Assembly (NCBI GenBank): GCA_037974335.1
Contig: CM075760.1
Coordinates: 39,357,603-39,421,602, forward strand
DNA from: Prionace glauca
Taxonomy: Eukaryota > Chordata > Chondrichthyes > Carcharhiniformes > Carcharhinidae
Direction: 5' to 3'
DNA length: 64,000 nt
How positions within the stretch are numbered: position 1 is the stretch's first letter; each line of letters starts with the position of its first letter. Of the stretch, positions 1 through 12,200 are shown one piece after another. The notes under the pieces were generated by a model that saw only the letters and a program-made list of their open reading frames with translations, made no database searches and had not been told where the DNA came from. The position numbers were made by a program, and so were the translations under genes.

Positions 1-288
1 GACAGAGAGAGAGAGAGAGAGAGAGAGACAGAGGGAAAGAGAAAGACACACACAGATGCAGAGAGATGGAGACATACAGATAGAGTGAGAGACACACAGA
101 TACATAGATAGAGACAGATACAGATACAGAGAGACACACACAGATACAGTGAGGCACACACAGAGAGAGAAACACACACACAAAGAGAGAATCACACACA
201 CACAAAGAGAGAATCACACACACACAAAGAGAGAAACACACACACACAAAGAGAGAAACACAGGTACACAAAGAGAGAAACAAACACA
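1..288. repeat. CA/GA simple-sequence tract at the left edge
   Basis: Interspersed GAGAGA, CACACA, GATACA and CACAAAGAGAGAAACA blocks with few T residues. It matches the tracts that close the later units (for example 7140-7206), so the window starts inside the array. Confidence 0.85.
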
Positions 289-596
289 CATGGAAACAGG
301 CCCTTCGGCCCCACTTGCCCATGCTGCCCCTTTTTTAACTCCTAAGCTAATCCCAATGGCCCACATTTGGCCCATATCCCTCTGTACCCATCGCACCCAT
401 GGAACTGTCTAAATACTTTTTAGAAGACAAGATTGTATCCCTCTCTACTATTACCTCTGGCAGCTTGTTCCAGACACTCACCACCCTCTGTGTGAAAAAA
501 TTGTCCCTCTGGGCACTTTTGTATCTCTCCCCTCTCACCTTAAACATGTGCCCTCTAGTTTTAGACTCCCCTACCTTTGGGACAAGATATTCACCT
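289..596 (-). mobile_element. LINE 3' end (CR1/L2-like), minus strand, unit 1
   Basis: The minus strand encodes the extreme C-terminus of a non-LTR retrotransposon ORF2. Recognisable blocks are FKVRGERYKSAQR, then NFFTQRVVSVWNKLPEVIVE, then a KKYLDSSMG-like end. This block (TRGH..KVRG..Y.....R..FFTQRVV..WN.LP) is typical of the end of CR1/L2-clade reverse transcriptases. The 3' untranslated part on the plus strand begins with the CCCTTCGGCC motif near 301. The copy is 5' truncated to about 300 bp and cannot be active. It forms the left boundary of an array unit. Confidence 0.8.
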
Positions 597-1624
597 GTGT
601 GTGTGTGTTTCCCTCTTTGTGTGTGTGTGTGTATGTGTTTCTCTCTTTGTGCGTGTGTGTGTTTCTCTCTTTGTGTGCATGTGTTTTGTGTGTGTGTATT
701 TCTGTGTATGTGTGTGTGTTTCTGTGTCCGTGTGCGTCTTTCTTGGTGTGTGTGTTTCTCTATATTTCTGTGTGTGTGTGTGTATTTCTCTCTTTGTGTG
801 TGTGTTTGTTTCTGTGTGTGTTTCTCTTAGTGTGTTTCTGTGTGTCTTTGTGTGTGTGTGTTTCACTCTTTGTATATGAGTGTGTTTCTGTGTGTGTGTG
901 TTTCTCTCTTTGTGTGTGTTTGTATTTCTGTGTGTGTGTGTGTGCATGTGTGTCTCTTTCTCTCGCTCTCTGTTTGTGTGTGTGTTTCTCCCTTTGTGTG
1001 TGTGTGTTTTTCTGTGTGTGTGTGTGTTTGCGCTTCTCTCCTTGTGTGTGTATGCGTGTGTGTGTTTCACTGTCTGTGTGTGTGTGTGTTTCCCTCTTTA
1101 TGTTTGTGTGTTTTTCTCTTTGTGTGTGTGAGTGTTTCTGTGTGTGTGTATTTCTCTCTTTGTGTGTGTGTTGCTCTGTGTGTGTGATTCTCTCTTGTGT
1201 GTGTGTGTTTTTTCTCTCTTTATGCGTGTGTGTTTCTCTCTTTGGGTGTGTGTGTTTCTGTGTGTGTGTGTGTTTCTCTCTTTGGGTGTGTGTGTTTCTC
1301 TCTTTTTCTGTGTTTGTATTTCCTTGTGTGTGTGTTGCTCTGTGTGTGTCTTTCTGTCTTTGTGCGTGTGTGTGTGTGTTTCTCTCTTTGTGTGTATCTG
1401 TGTTTCTCTCTTTGTATGTGTCTGTGAGTGTGTGTTTCTCTCTTTGTGTGTGTGTGTGTTTCTCTCTTTGTGTACGTGTGTGTTTCTCTCTTTGTGTGTG
1501 TGTGTGTTTCTCTCTTTGTGTGTATCTGTGTTTCTCTCTTTGTATGTGTGTGTGTTTCTCTCTTTGTGTGTGTGTGTTTCTCTCTTTGTGTGTGTGTGTT
1601 TTTCTCTTTGTGTGTGTGTGTGCG
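597..1624. repeat. GT/CT simple-sequence tract, unit 1
   Basis: About 1 kb built from TGTGTGTG and TTTCTCTCTTTG blocks. It is the reverse complement of the CA/GA family that fills the unit's other tracts. Distinctive words (GCATGTGTTTTGTG, TTTCTTGGTG, TCTCTATATTTC, TTTGTATATGAG) recur in order in units 2 and 5 and, inverted, at 20.6-21.5 kb, which allows breakpoints to be placed. No gene is visible. Confidence 0.85.
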
Positions 1625-1672
1625 CGAAGGGCTAGATGGCCTACTCCTGCTCCTATTTCTTATGTTCTTGTG
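1625..1672 (+). mobile_element. Short LINE 3' tail, plus strand, fused to SINE
   Basis: GAAGGGCTAGATGGCC followed by CTACTCCTGCTCC and TATTTCTTATGTTCTTG. This is the reverse complement of the 3' end of the LINE at 3733, so it is the last 45 bp of the same LINE family in the opposite orientation. It sits where the SINE's 5' end, including the A box, should be. Confidence 0.75.
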
Positions 1673-1948
1673 TACACAGCTCCAGGGACCTGGGTTCGAT
1701 TCCAAGCTTGGGTCACTCTCTGTGTGGAGTCTGTATGTTCTCCCCGTGTCTGGGTGGGTTTCCTCCGGGTGCTCCGGTTTCCTCCCACAATCTGAAAGAT
1801 GTGCTGGTTAGGGTGTATTGACTGTGCTAAATTCTCCCTCAGTGTAACCCGAACAGGCGCCGGAGTGTGGGGACTAGGGGATTTTCACAGTAACTTTATT
1901 CCAGTGTTAATGTGAACCTACTTGTGACACTAATAAATAAACTTTATA
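1673..1948 (+). mobile_element. tRNA-derived SINE, unit 1
   Basis: The RNA polymerase III B box GGTTCGATTCC lies at 1693-1703. Downstream is the body with TTCTCCCCGTGTCTG, GGTTTCCTCCGGGTGCTCC and AACAGGCGCCGGAGTG, ending in an A/T-rich AATAAATAAACTTTAT tail. The 5' part with the A box is missing and replaced by the LINE tail, so the copy should not be transcribed from its own promoter. The same family is on the minus strand at 40,926 and as short 3'-end pieces at 45-58 kb. Confidence 0.8.
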
Positions 1949-2599
1949 GAAAAGAAACTTTCTATCTTTGATAGAGAGGTTCAGGTTGATTCCATTCCAT
2001 ATCTTCCTGCTTTGGGGAAATGGGAATTATCTTTACATTTACAAGGATATGCGGAGGGAGATGTTTGAATGGAGATTCAGCTTTTTGGGTGATTAAAGTG
2101 TCAATTTGTTTCCAGAAGCTGTTTACAGGGATTGTCCCGAGAGATTGAATTGTTTCAGTAATGTCTACGTCTCCAATACTTCAGACAGAGGAAGGTAGCA
2201 ATATACAAAAGGAAAGATTGGGGGAATCACTACATTGAATGCGTGAGGCCTCATGACTCTCTGTCTGCTTTGGGTTTGTAATCTTTACATTTTTAAACAC
2301 TGAAACCTCTTGTCCTTGTTGGGAATCTCAGTGTGGTTTGAGAAAAGCAAACATTGATCCCACACTAAACCCCCCCCCCAACACAGGACTGAGCAGAGAG
2401 TGTGAAATGGAACTGCTGTCAGATTGGGTTATTTTTATAGATGGATAAGAAAAAATGTTCCATTTTCAAACCTTTCTCCTGTTTCTGTAGCGTTTCGGGC
2501 TCCCCTGTGTCCCTGTCTCTCCATTTCTGGGGTCATTTAGCATGGACAATCCCCCCAACCTTCACAACTTGGGACATTAAGGGGCAATTTCGGAATACA
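1949..2599. repeat. Unit-specific non-simple segment, copy 1
   Basis: About 650 bp of ordinary-composition sequence shared by units 1-4. It contains a poly-C run near 2370 and a SINE-like piece at its right end (TTTAGCATGGACAATCC, then GGGACATTAAGGGGCAATT, 2535-2590). Stop codons are frequent in all frames. I recognise no gene or repeat family in the first 580 bp. Confidence 0.7.
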
Positions 2600-3732
2600 G
2601 AGACACACAGGTACAGAGAAAGACAGACACACACTGATACAGAGAGAGAGAGACACACACAGGTACAGAGAGAGACAGACGCACACTGATACAGAGAGAG
2701 AGACAGACACACACTGATACAGAGAGAGAGAGACACACACAGATACAGAGAGAGAGACACACACTGATACAGAGAGAGAGAGAGACAGAGAGACACAAAG
2801 ATACAGAGAGAGACACAGATACAGATAGAGAGAGACACAGATACAGAGTGAGAGAGAGACACACACACACACAAAGATACAGAGAGAGAGACACACAGAT
2901 ACAGAGAGAGAGAGAGACACACACACACAATGATACAGAGAGAGAGACAGAGACACAAACACACAAAGATACAGAGAGAGAAAGTCAGAGAGACACAGAT
3001 TCAGAGAGAGAGAGAGACCACACACACAAAGATACAGAGAGATACATAGATACAGAGTGACACAAATATACAGACAGAAAGAGAGAAACACAGGGAGAAA
3101 TACAGTGACAGACACACAGACGTGGAAACAGAGAGACTCAGAGAAATACAGAGAGGGACACACAGATACAGAGACTCAGCGATACAGAGACAGAGACAAA
3201 CAGGTACAGAGAGACAGAGAAAAAATACAGAGAGGGACACATATATAAAGAAACACACAGATACGGAGAGACACAGATACAGAGTGACAAAGAGAGAGAC
3301 AAAAACAAGGATACAGAGAGAGAGACACACACAACAGAGTGAGAGAGAGACACAGACACGGATACAAAGAGAGAGAGACAGACAGATACAGAGAGAGAGA
3401 CACAGACAGATACAGAGAGAGAGACACACACAGATACAGAGAGAGAGACACACACAGATACAGAGAGAGAGACACACACAGACACAAAGAGAGAGAGAGA
3501 GACAGCTGCTGAGAGTGAGACAGATACAGAGAGAGAGAGAGAGAGACGCACAGATACGGAGTGAAAGGGGGAGACACAGATACAGACAGAGAGACACCGA
3601 TAGAGAGAGAGAGAGCGACAGACAGAGAGAGATAGAGAGACGCAGATACAGAGAGAGAGACACACACAGATACAGAGAGAGAGAGAGACACTCAGATACG
3701 GAGTGAAAGGGGGAGACACAGATACAGACAGA
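2600..3732. repeat. CA/GA/GATACA tract, unit 1
   Basis: Composite of (GA)n, (CA)n and GATACAGAGA blocks. Near its right end a segment of about 140 bp beginning GAGTGAAAGGGGGAGAC occurs twice (about 3558 and 3699). The second copy is interrupted by the LINE at 3733. No gene. Confidence 0.85.
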
Positions 3733-4679
3733 GAACATAAGAACATAAGAACATAAGAAATAGGAGCAGGAGTAGGCCATCTGGCCCTTCGAGCCTGCCC
3801 CGCCATTCAATAAGATCATGGCTGATCTGTCGTGGCTCAGCTCCACCTTCCCGCCCTCTCCCCATAACCCTTAATCCCTTCTCTTATCAAAAACCCATCA
3901 ACCCGTTTCTTAAAAATATTTAGCGAGGCAGCCTCCACCACTTCAACGGGCAGAGAATTCCAGAGATTCACCACCCTTTGAGTGAAGAAGTTCCTCCTCA
4001 ACTCTGTTCTAAACCGCCCCCCCTTTATCTTGAGGCTGTGCCCCCTAGTCCTACTGTCTTTTTTGAGCGGGAAGAGTCTCTCCACCTTTATCCTATCCAT
4101 CCCATTCATCATCTTGTACGTCTCAATGAGATCTCCCCTCATTCTTCTAAACTCTAACGAGTACAAGCCTAGTTTATTCAGCCTCTCCTCATAGCTCAAC
4201 CCCCTCAACTCCGATATCAGCCTAGTAAACCTCCTCTGCACTCCCTCCAGGGCCAAAATATCCTTGCGCAGGTGCGGCGCCCAAAACTGCACACAGTACT
4301 CCAGCTGCGGCCTCACCAATGCCCTATACAGCTGCAGCAAGACCTCCCGACTTTTATATTCAATCCCCCTCGCTATGAAGGCCAGCATCCCATTCGCCTT
4401 CCTGACCACCTGCTGCACCTGCAAGCTGGGCTTTTGCGACTCATGCACAAGGACCCCGAGGTCCCTCTGCACCGTCGCCTGCTGCAGTTTTTCGCCCCGT
4501 AAGTAATAGTCCTTCCTACCATTCCTCCTACCAAAGTGGACCACCTCACACTTGCCAACATTAAATTCCATTTGCCATTTCCTGGCCCATTCGCCCAGCC
4601 TATCTAGATCCTTCTGCAGACTCTCCACACCCTCCTCACAATTTGCCTTTCCCCCAATCTTGGTGTCATCAGCAAAAGA
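3733..4679 (-). mobile_element. LINE ORF2 fragment with reverse-transcriptase motif, minus strand, unit 1
   Basis: The minus strand reads open for about 280 codons from the right edge to a stop near 3837. It starts at the polymerase catalytic motif FADDTK (RT motif C, the F/YADD box) and continues through LGEWARKWQMEFNVGKCEV, LVRPQLEYCVQFWAP, RRMRGDLIETYKMMNGMDRI and FFTQRVVNLWNSLPVEVVE. These are the thumb and C-terminal parts of a CR1/L2/Rex-like reverse transcriptase. The 3' end has three GAACATAA reiterations (TTATGTTC on the coding strand), a typical tail. The 5' truncation falls exactly at the FADD box, so endonuclease and most of the polymerase are absent. The reading frame of this copy is intact; the sister copy at 17,525 is not. 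Confidence 0.88.
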
Positions 4680-5852
4680 GATAGAGAGACTCAGATACAG
4701 AGAGAGAAACAGATAAACAAAGAGACAGAGAGAGAGAGAGACACACACACACACACACAGAGATACCCACCCAGAGAGAGAGAAAGAGACAGAGTGAGAC
4801 ACAGAGAGTGAAAGAGAGAGATGCAGAGAGAGAGTGTCACACATAGACAGACAGACAGAGACAGACAGAGAGAAAGAGAGAGAGAGAGAGACAGGGAGAG
4901 ACAGACAGAGAGAAAGAGAGAGACACACACAGATACAGAGAGATGGAGACATACAGATAGAGTGAGAGACACACAGATACAAAGAGAGAGACAGGCACAG
5001 ATACAGAGAGAGACACACACAGATACAGAGAGACAGAGATACACAGATACAGACAGAGACACACAGATACAGAGAGAGAGGGATAGAGAGATACAGAGAG
5101 AGAGACACACAGATGCAGAGAGAGATAGACACAACAGATACAGACAGAGAGACATACAGATAGAGTGAGAGAGAGAGACACACACACAGATACAGTGAGA
5201 CACACACAGAGACGCAGAGAGAGACAAACACACACTCGCAGATACAGAGACACAGAGGGAGAGAAGCAGAATGAGAGACAGAGAGACACACACACACAGA
5301 CACACACACACATAAAGAGAAAAACACAATCACACACACACACAGAAACACACACACAAAGACAAAAACACGCACACAAAGAGAGAAACACACGCACACA
5401 CAAAGAGAGAAACACACAAATGCACAGAGCAACACACGCAGACACACACACAGAAACACATACAGTCACAAAGACAGAAACACTCACAGTCACAAAGAGA
5501 GAAACACACGCACACACAAAGAGAGAAACACACACATGCACAGAGCAACACACGCACACACACACAGAAACACAAACACACACACAGAAACACACACACA
5601 AAGACAAAAAACACACACACAAAGAGAGAAACACACGCACACACAAAGAGAGAAACACACACATGCAAAGAGAGGAACACATACAAAGAGAAAAACACAC
5701 ACACACAGAAACACACACACAAAGAGAGAAACGCACATGCAGAGAAACACACACATGTGCAAAGAGAGAAACACACACACACAAAGAGGGAAACACACAC
5801 ACACAAAGTGAGAATCACACACAGAGTGAGAAACACATACACGCACAGAGCA

Positions 5853-5883
<31 letters not shown>

Positions 5884-6009
5884 CACACACAGTCACATAG
5901 AGAGAAACGCACACACACCCGAAGAGAAAACACACAAACAGAAAAAGAGAAACACACACACAAAGCGAGAACACACACAGAGCGAGAAACACACACATAC
6001 ACAGAGCAA
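4680..6009. repeat. CA/GA tract, unit 1
   Basis: GA-rich on the left (GAGAGACAGACAGAGAG), changing to CACACA with AAAGAGAGAAACAC blocks on the right. It continues directly from the LINE breakpoint into the sequence seen uninterrupted in units 2 (about 10,300) and 4 (about 24,510). No gene. Confidence 0.85.
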
Positions 6010-6573
6010 CTTTATAAGACCCTTGTCAAGCCTCATTTAGAGTATTGTGCGCAGTTCTGGTCGCCTCACTATAGGAAAGATGTAGAAGCTATTGAGAGGG
6101 TACAGAGGAGATTTACAAGGATGTTGCCTGGACTGGGAGGCATGCCTTATGAAGTTAGGTTGAGGGAGCTGGGACTCTTTTCCCTGGAGAGACGAAGGTT
6201 GAGAGGCGACCTGATAGAAGTTTACAAAATGTTGAGAGGAATAGATAGGGTGGACTCTCAGAGGCTATTTCCCCAGGTTGAAATGGTCGCTACGAGAGGA
6301 CACAGATTTAAGGTGCGGGGAGGAAAGTACAGAAGTGATGTTAGGGGTAAGTTTTTCACTCAGAGGGTGGTGAGTGAATGGAATCGGCTGCCGTCAGTGG
6401 TGGTGGAGGCGAACTCACTGGGGACTTATAAAAGACTTCTGGATGAGTATATGGGGTTTAATGGGATTGAGGATTATAGATAGGTCTGTAGGTTGGTAGG
6501 TGTTGATGTGATCGGCGCAACTTGTGGGCCGAAGGGCCTGTTTGTGCTGTAGTGTTCTATGTTCTATGTTCTA
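6010..6573 (+). mobile_element. LINE 3' end, plus strand, unit 1
   Basis: A plus-strand open frame of about 157 codons begins [19 protein letters not shown]. It continues through RKDVEAIERVQRRFTRMLP, RRRLRGDLIEVYKMLRGID and FFTQRVVSEWNRLPSVVVE to a stop at 6481-6483. This is the C-terminal domain of a second, related LINE. The 3' UTR holds GGGCCGAAGGGCCTGTTTG and the tail is TTCTATG repeated three times. The copy is severely 5' truncated, with the reading frame intact. Confidence 0.87.
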
Positions 6574-7206
6574 ACACACACGCACAGAGCAACACACACG
6601 CACAGAGCAACACACAGAAACACACACAGTCACAAAGAGAGAAACACGCACACAAAGAGAGAAACACACACACACACAAAGAGAGAAACACAAACACACA
6701 CACTCACACACACGCGCAAAGAGAGAAACACACGTACACGCAAAGAGAAAAACACAGTAACACAAAAAGGGAAACACACACACAAAGCGAGAAACACACA
6801 CACGCACAGAGCAACACAGAAACACAGTCACAAAGAGAGAAACACACACACACACAAAGACAGAAACACACACACAAAGGGAGAAACATACACACAAGCG
6901 CAAAGAGAGAAACACACACACACAGAAACACACACAAAAGAAGAGAGAAACACACCGACACCCAAAGAGAAACACACACACACACAAAGTGAGAATCACA
7001 CACACACACAAAGTGAGAATCACACACACACACAAAGTGAGAAACACACACACAAATAGAGAAACACACACACACACAAAGAGAGAATCACACACACACA
7101 AAGAGAGAAACACACACTCACACACAAAGTGAGAAACACACACACACACAGAAACACACACTCACAAAGAGAGAAACACAGGTACACAAAGAGAGAAACA
7201 AACACA
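6574..7206. repeat. CA/GA tract closing unit 1
   Basis: CACACGCACAGAGCAACACAC at the left edge, then AAAGAGAGAAACACAC and AAAGTGAGAATCACAC blocks. No gene. Confidence 0.85.
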
Positions 7207-7514
7207 CATGGAAACAGGCCCTTCGGCCCCACTTGCCCGTGCTGCCCCTTTTTTAACTCCTAAGCTAATCCCAATGGCCCACATTTGGCCCATATCCCTC
7301 TGTACCCATTGCACCCATGGAACTGTCTAAATACTTTTTAGAAGACAAGATTGTATCCCTCTCTACTATTACCTCTGGCAGCTTGTTCCAGACACTCACC
7401 ACCCTCTGTGTGAAAAAATTGCCCCTCTGGGCACTTTTGTATCTCTCCCCTCTCACCTTAAACATGTGTCCTCTAGTTTTAGACTCCCCTACCTTTGGGA
7501 CAAGATATTCACCT
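7207..7514 (-). mobile_element. LINE 3' end, minus strand, unit 2
   Basis: Nearly identical to 289-596, with only a handful of substitutions seen. The C-terminal coding block runs on the minus strand directly into the GT/CT tract on its right. Confidence 0.8.
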
Positions 7515-8314
7515 GTGTGTGTGTGTTTCCCTCTTTGTGCGTGTGTGTGTTTCTCTCTTTGTGTGTGTGTGTGTGTTTCTCTCTTTGTGTGTGTGTGTGT
7601 TTCTCTCTTTGTGTGTGTGTGTGTTTCTCTCTTTGTGTGCATGTGTTTTGTGTGTGTGTATTTCTGTGTATGTGTGTGTGTTTCTGTGTACGTGTGCGTG
7701 TTTCTTGGTGTGTGTGTTTCTCTATATTTCTCTGTGTGTGTGTGTGTTTCTGTGTGTGTGTGTTTCTCTCTTTGTGTGTGCGTGTGTGCATGTGTGTCTC
7801 TTTCTCTCGCTCTCTGTTTGTGTGTGTGTTTCTCTCTTTGTGTGTGTGTGATTTTCTGTGTGTGTGTGTTTGTGCTTCTCTCCTTGTGTGTGTATGCGTG
7901 TGTGTGTTTCACGGTCTGTGTGTGTGTATGTTTCCCTCTTTATGTTTGTGTGTTTTTCTCTTTGTGTGTGTGTGTGTTTCTCTCTTTGCTGTGTATTTCT
8001 CCGTGTGTGTGTGCGCGCTTCTCTCTTTGTGTGTGTGTGTTTCTCTCTTTGTGTGTGTGTTGCTCTGTGTGTGTGATTCTCTCTTGTGTGTGTGTGTTTT
8101 TTCTCTCTTTATGCGTGTGTGTTTCTCTCTTTGGGTGTGTGTGTTTCTGTGTGTGTGTGTGTTTCTCTCTTTGGGTGTGTGTGTTTCTCTCTTTGTCTGT
8201 GTTTGTATTTCCTTGTGTGTGTGTTGCTCTGTGTGTGTCTTTCTGTCTTTGTGCGTGTGTGTGTGTTTCTCTCTTTGTGTGTGTGTGTTTTTCTCTTTGT
8301 GTGTGTGTGTGCGC
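7515..8314. repeat. GT/CT tract, unit 2
   Basis: Shorter than its unit 1 counterpart because internal blocks between the TCTCTATATTTC and TTTCTCTCGCTC words are missing. No gene. Confidence 0.85.
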
Positions 8315-8636
8315 GAAGGGCTCGATGGCCTACTCCTGCTCCTATTTCTTATGTTCTTGTGTACACAGCTCCAGGGACCTGGGTTCGATTCCCAGCTTGG
8401 GTCACTCTCTGTGCGGAGTCTGTATGTTCTCCCCGTGTCTGGGTGGGTTTCCTCCGGGTGCTCCGGTTTCCTCCCACAATCTGAAAGATGTGCTGGTTAG
8501 GGTGTATTGACTGTGCTAAATTCTCCCTCAGTGTAACCCGAACAGGCGCCGGAGTGTGGGGACTGTGGGATTTTCACAGTAACTTTATTCCAGTGTTAAT
8601 GTGAACCTACTTGTGACACTAACAAAATAACTTTAT
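8315..8636 (+). mobile_element. LINE tail (8315-8362) plus tRNA-derived SINE (8363-8636), unit 2
   Basis: Same fusion as in unit 1. The B box GGTTCGATTCC is intact and followed by CCAGCTTGGGTCACTC. The A/T-rich end differs slightly (AACAAAATAACTTTAT). The identical LINE/SINE junction shows that the fusion predates the array. Confidence 0.8.
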
Positions 8637-9294
8637 AGAAAAGAAACTTTCTATCTTTGATAGAGAGGTTCAGGTGATTCCATTCCATATCTTCCTGCTT
8701 TGGGGAATGGGAATTATCTTTACATTTACAAGGATATGCGGAGGGAGATGTTTGAATGGAGATTCAGGCTTTTTGGGTGATTAAAGTGTCAATTTGTTTC
8801 CAGAAGCTGTTTACAGGGATTGTCCCGAGAGATTGAATTGTTTCAGTAATGTCTACGTCTCCAACACTTCAGACAGAGGAAGGTATACAAAAGGAAAGAT
8901 TGGGGGAATCACTACATTGAAGGTGTGAGGTCTCATCACTCTCTGTCTGCTTTGGGTTTGTAATCTTTACATTTTTAAACACTGAAACCTCTTGTCCTTG
9001 TTGGGAATCTCACTGCGGTTTGAGAAAAGCAAACATTGATCCCACACTAAACCCCCCCCCCGCCAACACAGGACTGAGCAGAGAGTGTGAAATGGAACTG
9101 CTGTCAGAGTGGGTTATTTTTATAGATGGATAAGAAAAATTTTTCCATTTTCAAAACCTTTCTCCTGTTTCTGTAGCGTTTCGGGCTCCCCTGTGTCCCT
9201 GTCTCTCTATCTCTGGGGTCATTTAGTATGGACAATCCCCTAACCTTCACAACTTGGGACCATTAAGGGGCAATTCGGAATACAGAGACACACA
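8637..9294. repeat. Unit-specific non-simple segment, copy 2
   Basis: Homolog of 1949-2599 with small indels (a missing GCAATA near 8885, a longer C run near 9055). These scattered indels fit sequence without coding constraint. Confidence 0.7.
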
Positions 9295-12200
9295 GGTACA
9301 GAGAATGAGAGACACACACAGAGATAGAGAGAGAGACAGACACACACTGATACAGAGAGAGAGACAGACACACACTGATACAGAGAGAGAGAGACACACA
9401 CAGATACAGAGAGAGAGACACACACTGATACAGAGAGAGAGAGAGACAGAGAGGACACAAAGATACAGAGAGAGACACAGATACAGATAGAGAGAGAGGA
9501 CCACAGATACAGAGTGAGAGAGAGAGACACCACACACACAAAGATACAGAGAGAGAGACACACAGATACAGAGAGAGAGAGAGACACACACACACAAAGA
9601 TACAGAGAGAGAGACAGAGACCACAAACACACAAAGATACAGAGAGAGAAAGTCAGAGAGACACAGATTCAGAGAGAGAGAGGAGACCACACACACAAAG
9701 ATACAGAGAGAGACATAGATACAGAGTGACACAAATATACAGACAGAAAGAGAGAAACACAGGGAGAAATACAGTGACAGACACACAGACGTGGAAACAG
9801 AGAGACTCAGAGAAATACAGAGAGGGGACACACAGATACAGAGACTCAGCGATACAGAGACAGAGACAAACAGGTACAGAGAGACAGAGAAAAAATACAG
9901 AGAGGGACACATATATAAAGAAACACACAGTATACGGAGAGACACAGATACAGAGTGACAAAGAGAGAGACAAAAACATGGATACAGAGAGAGAGACACA
10001 CACAACAGAGTGAGAGAGAGACACAGACACGGATACAGAGAGAGAGAGACACACAGATACGGAGAGAGAGAGAGAGAGAGAGACAATACAGATACAGAGA
10101 AAAGACAGACAGACAGAAAGGGAGAGAGACACACACAGTTACAGAGAGAGAGACACACACAGGAAGAGACACACACGGACCACAAAGAGACAGAGAGACA
10201 GATGCTGAGAGTGAGACAGATACAGAGAGAGAGAGACACACACAGATACAGAGTGAAAGGGGGAGACACAGATAAAGACAGAGAGACACTGATAGAGAGA
10301 GACAGCAGATACAGAGAGAGAAACAGATAAACAGAGAGACAGAGAGAGAGAGACACACACACCCAGAGACAGAGAGATACCCACCCCAGAGAGAGAGAAA
10401 GAGACAGAGTGAGACACAGAGAGCGAAAGAGAGAGATGCAGAGAGAGAGTGTCACACATAGACAGACAGAGAGAGGGAGACAGAGAGAGAGAGAGACAGG
10501 AAGAGACACACACAGACACAAAGAGAGAGAGAGACAGATACTGAGAGTGAGACAGATACAGAGAGAGAGAGACACACACAGATACAGAGAGATGGAGACA
10601 TACAGATAGAGTGAGAGACAACAGATACAAAGAGAGAGAACAGACACAGATACAGAGAGAGACACATACAGATACAGAGAGACAGAGACACATAGATACA
10701 GACAGAGACACACAGATACAGAGAGTGAGGGATAGAGAGATACAGAGAGAGAGACACACACACACAGATGCAGAGAGAGACACACACACAGATGCAGAGA
10801 GAGATAGACACAACAGATACAGACATAGAGACATACAGATAGAGTGAGAGAGACACACACAGATACAGAGACACACACAGAGACGCAGAGAGAGAGACAC
10901 ACACAACACACTCGCAGATACAGAGACAGAGAGAAGCAGAATGAGAGAGACAGAGAGACACACACAGACACACACACAAAGAGAGAAACACTCAAACACA
11001 CAGAAACACACACACACACAAAGAGAGAAACACACACACATAAAGAGAAAAAAACACAAACACACAAAAAGAGAGAAAAACACACACACAGAGAAACACA
11101 CACACACAAACAGAGAAACACACACAGAAACACAAAGAGAGAAACACACACAGAAACACACACACAAAGAGAGAAACACACACAGAAACACAAAGAGAGA
11201 AACACACACCACACAGAAGCACAAAGAGAGAAACACACACACCACACAGAAACACACACACACAGAGAAACACACACACAGAACACAAAGAGAGAACACA
11301 CACATAAAAAGAAAAAAACACAACACACAGACAGAAAAACACACACACAGAGAAACACACACACACAAAGAGAAACACATACACACAAACGAAGAGAGAA
11401 ACACACACACACACACACACAAAGAGAAACACACACACACAGAAACAAACACACACACAGAAACACACACAAAGAGAAACACACGCACACACAGAAACCA
11501 CACACACAAAGAGAAACACACGCACACACAGAACACACACACAAAGAGAAACACACGCACACACAGAAACATACTCACTCATAGAGAGAAACGCACACAC
11601 AGAAACACACACACAAAGAGAAACACACGCACACACAGAAACATACTCACTCATAGAGAGAAACGCACACACAGAAACACACACACACACAGAAACATAC
11701 TCACTCATAGAGAGAAACACACACACAGAAACACACACACAGAGAAACACACGCACACACAGAAACATACTCACTCATAGAGAGAAATGCACACACAAAG
11801 AGAAAGAAACACACAGAGAGAAACATTCGCACACATAGAGAAACACACACAGATGCACTGAGAGAGATACACAACAGATACAGATAGAGAGGGAGAGAGA
11901 GATACAGAGAGATAGAAACACCACACAGATGCAGAGAGAGAGACACACACACAGATACAGAGAGACATACAGATAGAGTGAGAGAGAGACACACACAGAT
12001 ACAGAGAGACACACAGATAGAGAGAGAGAGAGAGACACAGACACACACACACACACAGATATACAAGAGAGAGAGAGAGAGACAACGCACAGATACAGAG
12101 AGAGACACACACACAGTTACAGAGAGAGAGACAGATATAAGAGAGAGATGGATACAGAGAGAGAGAGAGATAGAGGCCGAGAGAGAGAGAGATACAGAGA

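Noticed and set aside
1685-1710. tRNA gene suggested by GGTTCGATTCC B boxes
   Set aside because: No A box and no cloverleaf. The sequence continues into a SINE body; it is the internal promoter remnant of a SINE.
548-1795. Cys/Val/Phe/Leu-rich open frames across GT/CT tracts (548-1795, 7317-8510, 26,807-28,261 and others)
   Set aside because: Pure (GT)n/(CT)n translation that runs into the SINE. Equivalent frames occur in all three phases.
3837-5459. 540-codon minus-strand frame taken as one protein
   Set aside because: Only the part from about 4,680 to 3,837 is LINE reverse transcriptase. The rest is GA/CA tract read through by chance.
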